From assembly GCF_030418295.1 (NCBI RefSeq), contig NZ_JAUHQA010000001.1, forward strand, positions 2,108,001-2,172,000: a stretch of 64,000 nucleotides of DNA. Reading direction: 5' to 3'. Positions 52,871-61,030 of the stretch are shown here, piece after piece. The translations under genes were made by a program, and so were the position numbers. Numbering within the stretch: position 1 is the first letter of the stretch; every line of letters begins with the position of its first letter. This stretch comes from Demequina muriae. Its GTDB lineage: Bacteria > Actinomycetota > Actinomycetes > Actinomycetales > Demequinaceae. Below the pieces are notes generated by a model, which was given only the letters and a program-made list of their open reading frames with translations, searched no databases and was not told the origin of the DNA.

Positions 52871-53575
52871 TTACAGCGCCACTCCCACCAGATGGCCGAT
52901 GCCGTAGGTGATCGCCATCGCCAGCGTGCCGCCGACCACGTTCCGCACGATCGCGCGGGGGTACGGAGAGTGCGCGATCCACGCGGACGTGGTGCCGGTG
53001 AGCGCGAGCGCCACGACCACGGCGGCGAAGGTGAGCGGCACCTGCAAGGGGGGTGAGGCGAGCAGGATGGTCAGCAGCGGAATGATGCCGCCGACGGTGA
53101 AGGCGCCGAGCGACGCCACGCCCGCCTGCAGCGGGCTGACCAGCTGCTTGGGGTCGATCCCGAGGTGCATCAGTGCGTGGATCGCAAGGGCGTCGTGCTC
53201 GGTCTGCTCCTTCGCGGCCAGGTGTGCGGTCGGTTCTGACATGCCGGTGCGCATGTTGAGCCGCGTGAGCTGCTCGAGCTCCCACTCCGGCCGCTCGTCG
53301 TGCCAGCGCTCTTCGCGTGCGAGCTGTGCGTGCTCGGCGTCGCGCTGCGACGAGACCGAGACGTACTCGCCGACGCCCATCGACAGCGCGCCCGCGGCGA
53401 GTCCGGCCGCGCCCGCGGCCAGGATGGCGGCGTGGTTCTCGGGCGTCGCTGCGGCCACTCCGACCACCAGCGCCGCGATCGAGACGATGCCATCGTTCGC
53501 CCCGAGCACGCCCGCTCGCAGTTGGTTCAGGCGGCCGGTGATGCGGTTCTCATCTGGTTCTGCGCGACTGCTCAT
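52871..53575 (-). CDS. VIT1/CCC1-family iron/manganese transporter
   Basis: A 234-aa VIT/CCC1 family membrane protein. The N-terminal GRLNQLRAGVLGANDGIVSIAALVVGVA and ALSMGVGEYVSVSSQRDAEHAQLAREE segments are diagnostic, followed by the acidic cytoplasmic metal-binding domain and three further TM helices. The family moves Fe2+ or Mn2+ out of the cytoplasm. ATG 53575 lies 6 nt after TACTCT on the minus strand (leaderless); the longer frame from 53626 is rejected. Confidence 0.9.
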   Translation of the reverse strand: MSSRAEPDENRITGRLNQLRAGVLGANDGIVSIAALVVGVAAATPENHAAILAAGAAGLAAGALSMGVGEYVSVSSQRDAEHAQLAREERWHDERPEWELEQLTRLNMRTGMSEPTAHLAAKEQTEHDALAIHALMHLGIDPKQLVSPLQAGVASLGAFTVGGIIPLLTILLASPPLQVPLTFAAVVVALALTGTTSAWIAHSPYPRAIVRNVVGGTLAMAITYGIGHLVGVAL

Positions 53576-53581
53576 GCGGTC

Positions 53582-53587
53582 AGAGTA
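53582..53587 (-). promoter_or_regulatory. -10 box of the VIT gene (leaderless)
   Basis: On the minus strand TACTCT, 6 nt, then ATG 53575. The same hexamer and spacer occur at the RelA/SpoT-like gene. Confidence 0.6.
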
Positions 53588-53698
53588 GGCCTGCGCGAGC
53601 ATCGGCGCTAGCAAGGCGAGCCTCATTTGGGAGCACCGAAACCCCTGGTAACGGTACGGTTGAAAGCGGAATTCGGCGCGGCGTCGTGCGCTGCGTGG

Positions 53699-56392
53699 CT
53701 ACTGCGCGCCCACGTCGAGCATCTCGATCACGGGTGCGCCGGCCTCGTCGGACGCGTCGAGGTCGACGAGCGCCGTGAAGGCCCAGTCGTGATCGCCTGC
53801 GGGATCGTCGATGACCTGACGGACCACCCAGGCGCCCTGCGGAAGCGTCGCGTCGGGCGCGGATGCGAGCGCCGCTCGCGCACGCCCGTCCTCGTGGTCG
53901 TCGCCGGGCTCGACGAAGGTGATCAGCGCGGCCGCACGCGCATCGGGCCCGATGCCGATCGCTTCACCGCCCTGTGCCTCGAAGAGCGGGTCGAGCGCGT
54001 CGCGCCACGCCTGCGCGTTCCATCCCGAGGCTCCGTCGAGCGCGCCGAGCGCCGAGTAGTCCTCGCGCGACGCGAGTTCGATGCGCCGGAACATCGCATT
54101 GCGCACCAGGCGGCGCAGCACGCGAGGGTTGCCGGACATAGGACGCGAGGGACCGGCCACGGTGCTCGACGCGGCAGCGGCGTGGGGGTCCACGTCGTCG
54201 CCGATCGCGACCTCGGGGTTGAGCAGGCGCTCCCACTCGTCCAGCAGCGACGAGTCGGTCGAGCGCACGATCTCGCCGAGCCAGGCGGTGATGGACTCGA
54301 CCTCGTCGGTGCGGTGCTCTTCGGGAACTGTCTGGCGCAGGGCGCGGTAGGCCTCAGCCAGGTAGCGGAGCACCACCCCCTCGGTGCGCTCGAGGCCGTA
54401 CACCGACACCAGGTCGCCGAACGACATCGCCTTCTCGAGCATGTCCCGTACGACGGACTTGGGGGACAGTTCGGCGCCGAGGATCCAGGGGTTGGTGCGG
54501 CGGTAGGCGATGAACGCGGGTTCGAGGAGGTCCGCGAGGGGCTTGGGCCAGGTGACGTCCTCGAGCAGTTCCATGCGCTCGTCGTACTCGATGCCGTCCG
54601 CCTTCATCGCGGCGACGGCCACGCCCTTGGCCTCGTGCTGCTGCGCCATGAGGATCTGGCGTGGATCCGACAGCGTCGCCTCGATGACGGAGACGACGTC
54701 CATGGCGTGATCGGGTGCCTCGACATTGAGGAGGTCCATCGCCGCGAGGGCGAACGGCGACAGCGGTTGGTTGAGTGCGAAGTTCCGGGGGACGTCGACC
54801 GTGAGTCGCACGGATGGGCGTTCGCCCCGCGGGTGGGTGGGGTCGGCCACCCGGTGATGCTCGACGACGCCGGCGATCCTCAACGAACGGTAGATCCTCA
54901 GCGCCTGGCGCATGTGTGCCGAGCGTTGAGCAGGCGTGTCGTGCACGGACTCCAGGAGGGTGCGCATCGCGAGCACCGGGTCCTCAGGCTCGCGGTCCAG
55001 GAACGGGTTGGGAACGCCCCGGGACAGGATGTTGAGGACCATCGCGTGCGTCACCGCGAACCGGCTGGTGAGCGGTTCCGGAGGCGCGTCCCTGAGCCTC
55101 TCGAACGTCGCATCGGTCCAGTTCACGGAGCCCGCGGGAGCACCCTTGCGCACGATCTTCTTGAGCTTCTTCGGATCGTCGCCCGCCTTGGCGAGCGACT
55201 TCCGATTCTCGATCACGTGCTCGGGCGCCATGACGAGGACCTCGCCCTCGGTGTCGAACCCCGCACGGCCCGCGCGCCCCGCGATCTGGTGGAACTCGCG
55301 CGCCGTGAGGTGGCGCATCCGCTCGCCGTCGTACTTCACCAGGGACGTGAGCAGCACCGTGCGGATCGGCACGTTGATGCCGACGCCGAGGGTGTCCGTT
55401 CCGCAGACCACCTTGAGAAGGCCCTGCTGCGTGAGCCGCTCGACGGTGCGCCGGTACTTGGGGAGCATGCCGGCGTGGTGGACGCCGATCCCCGCCCGCA
55501 GGAACTTGCTCAGCGTCTTGCCGAAGCCCGTGGAGAAGCGCGTGTCCCCGAGCGCATCGGCGATGGCCTGGCGTTCCGTCTTGGTCGCGACCTGAGTGCT
55601 GAGCAGCGCCTGCGCGCGATCCACCGCGTCCTTCTGCGTGAAGTGGACGATGTACACCGGCGCGCGGCCGGTCTCGACGATCCGCTCGACCACCTCGGGA
55701 AGCGGTTCGGTGCTGTAGTCGAAGGTGAGCGGGACCGGGCGTTCGAGAGTGGTCACCTCGGCGACGGCGCGGTCGCTGCGGTCCTTGAGCGCGTCGACCA
55801 GCCACGCGGTGTCGCCCAGCGTCGCGGACATGAGCACGAACTGCGTGCGCGGCAGCTCGATGAGCGGCACCTGCCATGCCCAGCCGCGCTGCGGGTCCGA
55901 GTAGAAGTGGAACTCATCCATCACGACGAGCGAGGCGTCCGTCGCCGCACCGTCGCGGAGCGCGAGGTTCGCCAGGATCTCCGCGGTGCAGCAGATGATC
56001 GGGGCGTCCGGGTTGACCGCCGAATCACCCGTCATCATGCCGACGTTCTCGGTGCCGAACATCTCAATCAGGGCGAAGAACTTCTCGCTCACGAGCGCCT
56101 TGAGCGGCGCCGTGTAGTACGTGCGGCCGCCGGTGCCGGCGCGCTGGGCGGCGAGCGCGGCGAAGTGCGCTCCGGTCGCCACGAGAGTCTTGCCGGAGCC
56201 GGTGGGCGTGGCCAGAATCACGTGCGAGCCCGACACGATCTCGATGAGCGCCTCGTCCTGGTGCGGATACAGCGGAAGACCCTCGTCGGAGGCCCACGCG
56301 CTGAACGCCTCGTAGAGCGCGTCGGGGTCGGGGGCGACGCCAGGCGTCGGCTCTGGCAGGCGAGTGAGGAGTCGGGCGTCGGCGGAGGTCAT
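53699..56392 (-). CDS. DEAD/DEAH-box helicase with DUF3516 C-terminus
   Basis: An 897-aa SF2 helicase of the actinobacterial Ski2/DUF3516 type. The Q-like YPHQDEALIEI, Walker A ATPTGSGKT near residue 57, TAPLKALVSEKF, MDEFHFYS near 157 (a DEFH box), SATLGDTAW, the HHAGMLPKYRR and QIAGRAGRAGFDTEG motifs are all present; the C-terminal half is the DUF3516 region. The likely role is RNA or DNA unwinding in housekeeping metabolism. The start at 56392 is preceded by CACAAT and 7 nt, matching the leaderless pattern; upstream Met codons in frame at 56401 and 56431 are less likely. Confidence 0.9.
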   Translation of the reverse strand: MTSADARLLTRLPEPTPGVAPDPDALYEAFSAWASDEGLPLYPHQDEALIEIVSGSHVILATPTGSGKTLVATGAHFAALAAQRAGTGGRTYYTAPLKALVSEKFFALIEMFGTENVGMMTGDSAVNPDAPIICCTAEILANLALRDGAATDASLVVMDEFHFYSDPQRGWAWQVPLIELPRTQFVLMSATLGDTAWLVDALKDRSDRAVAEVTTLERPVPLTFDYSTEPLPEVVERIVETGRAPVYIVHFTQKDAVDRAQALLSTQVATKTERQAIADALGDTRFSTGFGKTLSKFLRAGIGVHHAGMLPKYRRTVERLTQQGLLKVVCGTDTLGVGINVPIRTVLLTSLVKYDGERMRHLTAREFHQIAGRAGRAGFDTEGEVLVMAPEHVIENRKSLAKAGDDPKKLKKIVRKGAPAGSVNWTDATFERLRDAPPEPLTSRFAVTHAMVLNILSRGVPNPFLDREPEDPVLAMRTLLESVHDTPAQRSAHMRQALRIYRSLRIAGVVEHHRVADPTHPRGERPSVRLTVDVPRNFALNQPLSPFALAAMDLLNVEAPDHAMDVVSVIEATLSDPRQILMAQQHEAKGVAVAAMKADGIEYDERMELLEDVTWPKPLADLLEPAFIAYRRTNPWILGAELSPKSVVRDMLEKAMSFGDLVSVYGLERTEGVVLRYLAEAYRALRQTVPEEHRTDEVESITAWLGEIVRSTDSSLLDEWERLLNPEVAIGDDVDPHAAAASSTVAGPSRPMSGNPRVLRRLVRNAMFRRIELASREDYSALGALDGASGWNAQAWRDALDPLFEAQGGEAIGIGPDARAAALITFVEPGDDHEDGRARAALASAPDATLPQGAWVVRQVIDDPAGDHDWAFTALVDLDASDEAGAPVIEMLDVGAQ

Positions 56393-56468
56393 CGTGACCA
56401 TTGTGGCGGACGGGAGTCCTCGCGTTCCCACACGAGGGAGCGGGGCCCCGAAATGAGTGCCGACGTTC

Positions 56469-57212
56469 CTACGTCGTGGGGGTGGGGCGTTGACCCATGA
56501 CCGCAGAGCCCACGCGCACCATCGTCGCGCCCTCCGCGATGGCCCACTCGAGGTCGCGGGACATGCCCATCGACAGGTGCCACGCGTCAGTCAGGGGGAG
56601 CGCGCCGCTCTCGGAGCGGATCAGGGCCGCATCGCGGATCTCGCGCAGCCGGCGGTAGCCGGCGCGCACGGCCTCCTCGTCGCGGGAGTGGAGCCCGATG
56701 GTCATGAACCCCGTGACCGTCAGCGCGGGCAGCGCCTGCACCGCCGCAGCGAGGTCCAGGGCGTCGTCGGGCTCCACCCCTGACTTGGACTCCTCGCCCG
56801 AGACGTTGACCTGGATCATCACGTCGAGCTCCCGCCCGGCCTCGACGCACAGCCGTGACAGCCGCTCCGCGAGTCGCATCGAGTCGACGGTCTGGACGCA
56901 GTCCGCGAACTCGACGGCGATGGCCGCCTTGTTGCGCTGGAGCTGGCCGATCACGTGGACCCGCGCCCCCGCAGCGCGCAGCGCCTCGCCCTTCTCGGCG
57001 AGCTCCTGCATGCGCGACTCGCCCACGATCCTGGCGCCGGCCGCGACCGCCGCCACCGCCGCATCGGCGCTCCAGGTCTTGGTCGCGACCAGCAGGCGCA
57101 CGCCCGACCCCGCCCGTCCGCACGAGGCCTCGGCGATGTGGACCCGGGCCTTCACGTCGGCCACGCGCGCGGCATAGTCCCAGTCACCGGGGGGAGCGGC
57201 GAGCGTGCTCAT
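56469..57212 (-). CDS. pyridoxal phosphate homeostasis protein (YggS/PLPBP)
   Basis: A 247-aa PLP-binding TIM-barrel protein of the YggS/ProSC family. The PLP lysine is K45 in LLVATKTWS, followed by GESRMQELAEK, VHVIGQLQRNKAAI, VQVNVSGEESKSG-type (IQVNVSGEESKSGV) and LSMGMSRDLEWAIAEGATMVRVGSAVMG, all diagnostic. It has no known catalytic activity and balances the PLP and amino acid pools. ATG 57212 overlaps the stop of the upstream YbaK-like gene (ATGA). Confidence 0.92.
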   Translation of the reverse strand: MSTLAAPPGDWDYAARVADVKARVHIAEASCGRAGSGVRLLVATKTWSADAAVAAVAAGARIVGESRMQELAEKGEALRAAGARVHVIGQLQRNKAAIAVEFADCVQTVDSMRLAERLSRLCVEAGRELDVMIQVNVSGEESKSGVEPDDALDLAAAVQALPALTVTGFMTIGLHSRDEEAVRAGYRRLREIRDAALIRSESGALPLTDAWHLSMGMSRDLEWAIAEGATMVRVGSAVMGQRPTPTT

Positions 57213-57703
57213 GCGTCCTTCGCGATGGGAGCCGTCGCCGCGTCGGTGAGCGACACCAGGTCCGCGGGCGCGAGCTCGATGTCGAGGCCGCGGCGCCCGC
57301 CCGAGACGTACACCTGGTCGTGGTCGAATGCGCTCGAGTCGATGATGGCGGGCAGCTTCTTTCGCCCGCCCAGCGGTGAGATGCCGCCCAGCACGTACCC
57401 CGTGACACGCTCGGCCTCGTCGGGCTCCGCCATGATCGCCTTCTTGACGCCGACGGCGCGCGCCACGGCTTTCAGGTCCAGCAGTCCGGCCACAGGCACG
57501 ACCGCGAGCATCAGCGCATCGTCCGCCTTGACGCACAGCGTCTTGAAGACGCGTTCCGGGGCCGCGCTCAAGGCCTGCGCGGCCTCGTGCCCGTACGAGA
57601 GCTCGGACGAGGGGTCGTGGTCGTAGTGGTGGAGGGTGTGCGCGACGTCCGCCGCGAGCAGAGCCGCGACTGCGGGCGTGCTCGCACTCTCGTGGCTGCT
57701 CAT
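57209..57703 (-). CDS. ybaK: Cys-tRNA(Pro)/Cys deacylase (YbaK/EbsC family)
   Basis: A 164-aa YbaK-type editing enzyme that hydrolyses Cys mischarged on tRNA-Pro. [20 protein letters not shown] with the conserved Lys near residue 54, [44 protein letters not shown] split across two helices and a glycine-rich loop, and [19 protein letters not shown] are characteristic. The start at 57703 is preceded by CACACT and 7 nt (leaderless). It is coupled to the yggS-like gene and divergent from RNase HI. Confidence 0.9.
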   Translation of the reverse strand: MSSHESASTPAVAALLAADVAHTLHHYDHDPSSELSYGHEAAQALSAAPERVFKTLCVKADDALMLAVVPVAGLLDLKAVARAVGVKKAIMAEPDEAERVTGYVLGGISPLGGRKKLPAIIDSSAFDHDQVYVSGGRRGLDIELAPADLVSLTDAATAPIAKDA

Positions 57704-57710
57704 GGGCACC

Positions 57711-57716
57711 AGTGTG
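57711..57716 (-). promoter_or_regulatory. -10 box of the ybaK-yggS pair (leaderless)
   Basis: On the minus strand CACACT is followed by 7 nt and ATG 57703. The first base departs from TANNNT, but the A at position 2 and T at position 6 are kept. Confidence 0.45.
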
Positions 57717-57752
57717 CCGCATGTGCGACGGCGTCCAGCCGCGCGCATGGCC

Positions 57753-57758
57753 TACGCT
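57753..57758 (+). promoter_or_regulatory. -10 box of the RNase HI gene (leaderless GTG)
   Basis: TACGCT, 6 nt, then GTG 57765. This supports GTG 57765 over the in-frame ATG at 57747, which would lie upstream of the predicted transcription start. Confidence 0.6.
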
Positions 57759-57764
57759 CTCGGG

Positions 57765-58220
57765 GTGACCAGCGACACCCTGACCCCTGTGGACATGTGG
57801 ACCGACGGCGCCTGCAAGGGCAACCCCGGCGTGGGCGGATGGGGAGCGTGGATGCGCACCGGAGGCAAGGAGCGCGAGCTATTCGGCGGCGAGCTCCAGA
57901 CCACGAACAACCGCATGGAGCTCACCGCGGTGATCGAGGGCCTCAAGGCGCTCAACCGGCCGTGCGCCGTGACGCTTCATGTCGACTCCACGTACGTCAT
58001 GAACGGCGTCACCAAGTGGATTCACGGCTGGAAGCGCAACGGCTGGAAGACCGGCGACAAGAAGCCGGTCAAGAACAAGGAGCTGTGGATCGCGCTCGAC
58101 GAGCAGGTCGCGCGGCATGAGATCACCTGGGTGTGGGTCAAGGGCCACGCGGGAGATCCGGGCAACGAGCGCGCGGACCAGCTGGCGAACAAGGGCGTCG
58201 ACAAGGTCCGCGGCGCCTGA
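57765..58220 (+). CDS. rnhA: ribonuclease HI
   Basis: A 151-aa RNase HI that cleaves RNA in RNA-DNA hybrids. All catalytic elements are visible: Asp in [17 protein letters not shown] (about residue 11), Glu in [13 protein letters not shown] (about 49), Asp in [11 protein letters not shown] (about 71), and His/Asp in [18 protein letters not shown] (about 126-136). The basic handle region [20 protein letters not shown] is present, as in the E. coli enzyme. The start is fixed by the leaderless promoter. Confidence 0.95.
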   Translation: MTSDTLTPVDMWTDGACKGNPGVGGWGAWMRTGGKERELFGGELQTTNNRMELTAVIEGLKALNRPCAVTLHVDSTYVMNGVTKWIHGWKRNGWKTGDKKPVKNKELWIALDEQVARHEITWVWVKGHAGDPGNERADQLANKGVDKVRGA

Positions 58221-58329
58221 CCCGCCGATCCGCCAACCCGCCCGCCCTCCTGCTGTAGGAAGGTTCTGTACACCGTTCGTGCTCGGAGCACGTCCTGGAG
58301 GACGATTCTGTGCGCTCGGCCCTCCGCGC

Positions 58330-58335
58330 TAGCCT
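58330..58335 (+). promoter_or_regulatory. -10 box of the yigZ-like gene (leaderless GTG)
   Basis: TAGCCT, 6 nt, then GTG 58342, with no ribosome binding site. Confidence 0.6.
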
Positions 58336-58341
58336 GCCGAG

Positions 58342-58995
58342 GTGACCTCCCGCCCGCTCCCGTCGACTGTTCGCTCGGCCGTCGAGCATCGCGTGGAGGT
58401 CAAGAAGTCGGTCTTCCTCGCTCGGCTCGAGCCCGTCGCGTCCGTTGAGGCGGCCGATGCGGTCGTCGCCCGGGTGCGCAAGGAGCACTGGGAGGCGCGG
58501 CATCACTGCACGGCGCTCGTGATCGGGCCGCACGCGGACCGGCAGCGATCCAATGACGACGGCGAGCCCGCGGGCACCGCCGGGGCGCCCATGCTCGAGG
58601 TGCTGCGCCACCGAGAGGTCACCGACCTCGTGGCCGTGGTGACCCGCTGGTTCGGCGGGACACTGCTGGGCGCCGGCGGACTCGTGAGGGCGTATGGCGG
58701 CGCGGTGACCGGCGCGCTCGATCGCGCTCGGCTCGTGGAGCGGGTGCACCTCACCCAGGTGACGGCCGATGCGCCCCAGGCGGAGGCAGGCAGGATCGTC
58801 GCGTACTTGCACCAGTGGGCGGAGGCGCACGGTGCCGTGCTGGACGATCCTGTGTACGGCAAGGCGGTGAGCCTCTCGATCCACGCGGCGCCAGAACTGG
58901 TGCCGGTGCTCGAGGCGGACATGGCCGCGCTGACGGGTGGTGCGGTGGCGATGACGGTGGGCGAGACGGCGATCGTGGACCGGCCTGCGCCCTAG
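58342..58995 (+). CDS. yigZ: YigZ/IMPACT-family protein
   Basis: A 217-aa YigZ-like protein: an N-terminal UPF0029/IMPACT domain (EVKKSVFLARLEPVASVEAADAVVARVRKEHWEARHHCTALVIG, then NDDGEPAGTAGAPMLEVL and VVTRWFGGTLLGAGGLVRAYGGAV), and a C-terminal ferredoxin-like DUF1949 domain. The function is uncertain; a role in translation regulation is suggested by IMPACT homology. Two dispersed-motif copies lie within it (58452, 58764), both encoding Ala-Asp-Ala. Confidence 0.9.
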   Translation: MTSRPLPSTVRSAVEHRVEVKKSVFLARLEPVASVEAADAVVARVRKEHWEARHHCTALVIGPHADRQRSNDDGEPAGTAGAPMLEVLRHREVTDLVAVVTRWFGGTLLGAGGLVRAYGGAVTGALDRARLVERVHLTQVTADAPQAEAGRIVAYLHQWAEAHGAVLDDPVYGKAVSLSIHAAPELVPVLEADMAALTGGAVAMTVGETAIVDRPAP

Positions 58996-59127
58996 TCTCG
59001 TGGTCCTGACGTGCCTCGTCGACGTGGACCGAGAGTGAACCGTGGACATCACTTGCCTCGGTGGCGGATCCGTACGGGCCTATCGTCCCGGATCGGGGTT
59101 CCAGAATTCGGATTACCCTGGCATGCA

Positions 59128-59520
59128 ATGCACACGCGATTCGTCTCCGCACGCCGCGACAGTTCTTCGGTCGCGGCGCGAGTGATCGCGCTCGCGGGTC
59201 TCGTGGCCGTGATGGCTGCGCTGGCATTCGGCTCGCTCCACACCACGGGAGATGCGGCGCCTATGGCCGCCGGCGTGGCGCACGCAGTCGTCGATTCCAC
59301 TCATGCCGACGCGGGTTGCGCCACCTGTGGCGAGCACGAGGGCGGCGTCATGGCGGCGTGCCTCATGGTGCTCGTGATCGTCGTGATGATGAGCTCGACG
59401 CGGGGCATGCCGCACTCATGGGAGATCAGGATTCCCGCGCGTGAACGTCGGTGGGCGCCGCGAACCCTCCACCGACCGATGACTCCCAGCCTCAACGTTC
59501 TCTGCATCTGTCGTACGTGA
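59128..59520 (+). CDS. small Cys/His-containing membrane protein (DUF6153-like)
   Basis: A 130-aa protein with TM helices at about residues 17-38 and 72-90 and a short loop between them containing HADAGCATCGEHEGG and then a further Cys (MAACLMV). Paired Cys and His in the extracytoplasmic loop suggest metal binding. It resembles the small DUF6153 proteins often found next to copper genes; cueP follows 121 nt downstream. TACCCT lies 8 nt before ATG 59128. The function is inferred only. Confidence 0.6.
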   Translation: MHTRFVSARRDSSSVAARVIALAGLVAVMAALAFGSLHTTGDAAPMAAGVAHAVVDSTHADAGCATCGEHEGGVMAACLMVLVIVVMMSSTRGMPHSWEIRIPARERRWAPRTLHRPMTPSLNVLCICRT

Positions 59521-59641
59521 GGGATCGGCGCGCATGCCCGCCCGTCTGGGCCTGGCAGTCAGTCTCGCGCCGCATCCGTCTCGACCCGCTCCCACCCGGA
59601 CCGGGCGAACCCTCACTCACCTCACGACACAAGGACTGATC

Positions 59642-60286
59642 ATGCACCGCACCCTCTCTCTCACCGCGCGACGCACCGTCGCGATCATCGCCGCCACTGC
59701 GGCCATCAGCATCGGCGTCTCGGCCTGCTCGGGCACGCCCGAGACTGAACCCGTCACCGATTCCTCGGCACCCACGGCCGCCGCTGAGGCCACCGCCACG
59801 GCCGACGCCATGCTCGAGGCGCAGGGGCTCGACGGCCTCGACACCCGCGCGCTCATCGACACGCTCGATGCGACGGCGCTGTCCGAGCGGCCCGAGGGCC
59901 TCATGGCCTCCGTGCGCCCCGACGAGCTTCTGCTCACGGACGCGACTGGCGCCGAGGCCTCCGTGCCGATGCCGGATGACGCGTTCTACGTCTCCTTCGC
60001 TCCGTATGTCGACACGACCCACGAGTGCTACTTCCACTCGCTCACCACGTGCGTCGGTGAGCTCCAGGGCGAGCAGATCGACGTTGTCGTGACTGACTCC
60101 GCGACCGGCGAGGTGCTGGTCGACGAGACGATGACGACGTTCGACAACGGATTCGTCGGCATGTGGCTCCCGCGGGACATCGAGGCGGACGTGACCGTGG
60201 AGCACGACGGGCTCAGCGCGAGCACCACCGTCTCCACGTCGAACGCTGACGACGCGACCTGCATCACGACGATGCAGCTCGCCTGA
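59642..60286 (+). CDS. cueP: CueP-family copper-binding lipoprotein
   Basis: A 214-aa exported lipoprotein: a basic N-terminus, a hydrophobic stretch and the lipobox VSAC with Cys at about residue 29. The mature part matches CueP (DTRALIDTLDAT, VRPDELLLTD, PDDAFYVSFAPYV, THECYFHSLTTCVGEL, TTFDNGFVGMWLPR, and a C-terminal Cys), including the three conserved cysteines. CueP binds copper outside the cytoplasm and helps supply or detoxify it. AAGGAC precedes ATG 59642. Confidence 0.88.
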   Translation: MHRTLSLTARRTVAIIAATAAISIGVSACSGTPETEPVTDSSAPTAAAEATATADAMLEAQGLDGLDTRALIDTLDATALSERPEGLMASVRPDELLLTDATGAEASVPMPDDAFYVSFAPYVDTTHECYFHSLTTCVGELQGEQIDVVVTDSATGEVLVDETMTTFDNGFVGMWLPRDIEADVTVEHDGLSASTTVSTSNADDATCITTMQLA

Positions 60287-60311
60287 CGCGACCGGCAGGA
60301 CACCATGAGCG

Positions 60312-60354
60312 ATGGCGGCGGGGACCCCGGAGGAACGGGGTCGCCCGCCGCCAT
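60312..60354 (+). terminator. long hairpin after cueP
   Basis: Arms 60312-60329 and 60336-60354 pair over 18 bp with one bulged C and a 6-nt loop. It begins 26 nt after the cueP stop. There is no T-run, but stability should be very high, so it probably ends or protects the cueP transcript. Confidence 0.65.
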
Positions 60355-60466
60355 GGCTCTGCCTCGAGCGTCGATGCCGGGGTGCTGAGCCCTCTCCAGG
60401 GAGCACCCCCAACCGGATCGGTCCGCGGTACGTTCTTGCTGGCATGACAGGCGGGGGGACCACGGG

Positions 60467-61030
60467 GTGAGCGGTTGGCGCGAGACGCTCGACGACCTGG
60501 TGCGGCTTCGCGGCCGGGCGCTCTTCGGCTACGCGTACATGCTCACGGGGGAGGCGACGAGCGCCGAGGACCTGCTGCAAGACGCCCTCGTGAAGGCCTT
60601 CCGCAGCGGCCGCCACGCGCGAGACCTCGATGCTGCGCACGTGTACGTGAAGCGCTCCATCGCGACGTCGTTCATCGACGCTGGCAGGCGCGCGGCGGCG
60701 CGGCCCGTCGTCGCCTCGGGCGGCGACCAGTTCGAGACCTGGGCCCGCCAGCATCCGGCGGCCGCGGATCACAGCTCCCGCGTCGACAACGCGATCGACC
60801 TGCGGGCGGCGCTCCTCACGCTGTCTCCGCGCGAGCGCGCGTGCGTGGTGCTCCGCTACGTCGAAGACATGTCCACGGCGGACGTGGCGGACACCCTCGG
60901 GATCGCAGTGGGGTCGGTCAAGCGATATGTGTCCGATGGGGTCGCACGGCTCAGAATCGCGCTTCCGGAGATGCGCTTCGAGGGGCCAGAGACGGTGGCG
61001 GTTCAGGCGCATGAAGGGGGGACGCGATGA
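60467..61030 (+). CDS. ECF sigma factor (SigE-like), second copy
   Basis: A 187-aa ECF sigma factor with region 2 (RGRALFGYAYMLTGEATSAEDLLQDALVKAF; YVKRSIATSFIDAGRR) and region 4 (LTLSPRERACVVLRYVEDMSTADVADTLGIAVGSVKRYVSDGVARL). It is the same length as, and strongly similar to, the factor at 39238-39801. The GTG start has GGGGGG about 8-13 nt upstream, so this copy has a normal 5' leader. The stop overlaps the start of the downstream membrane protein (ATGA). Confidence 0.92.
   Translation: MSGWRETLDDLVRLRGRALFGYAYMLTGEATSAEDLLQDALVKAFRSGRHARDLDAAHVYVKRSIATSFIDAGRRAAARPVVASGGDQFETWARQHPAAADHSSRVDNAIDLRAALLTLSPRERACVVLRYVEDMSTADVADTLGIAVGSVKRYVSDGVARLRIALPEMRFEGPETVAVQAHEGGTR

Noticed and set aside
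53627-56500. 957-aa open frame opposite the DUF3516 helicase
   Set aside because: It is Arg/Gly/Val-rich, has no motif, and mirrors the helicase codons; long antisense frames are expected at this GC content.
48504-58451. Second motif-free interval as another foreign island
   Set aside because: The genes here (kinase, VIT, helicase, PLPBP, YbaK, RNase HI) are mostly ordinary and GC-rich, so absence of the 10-mer alone is not enough.
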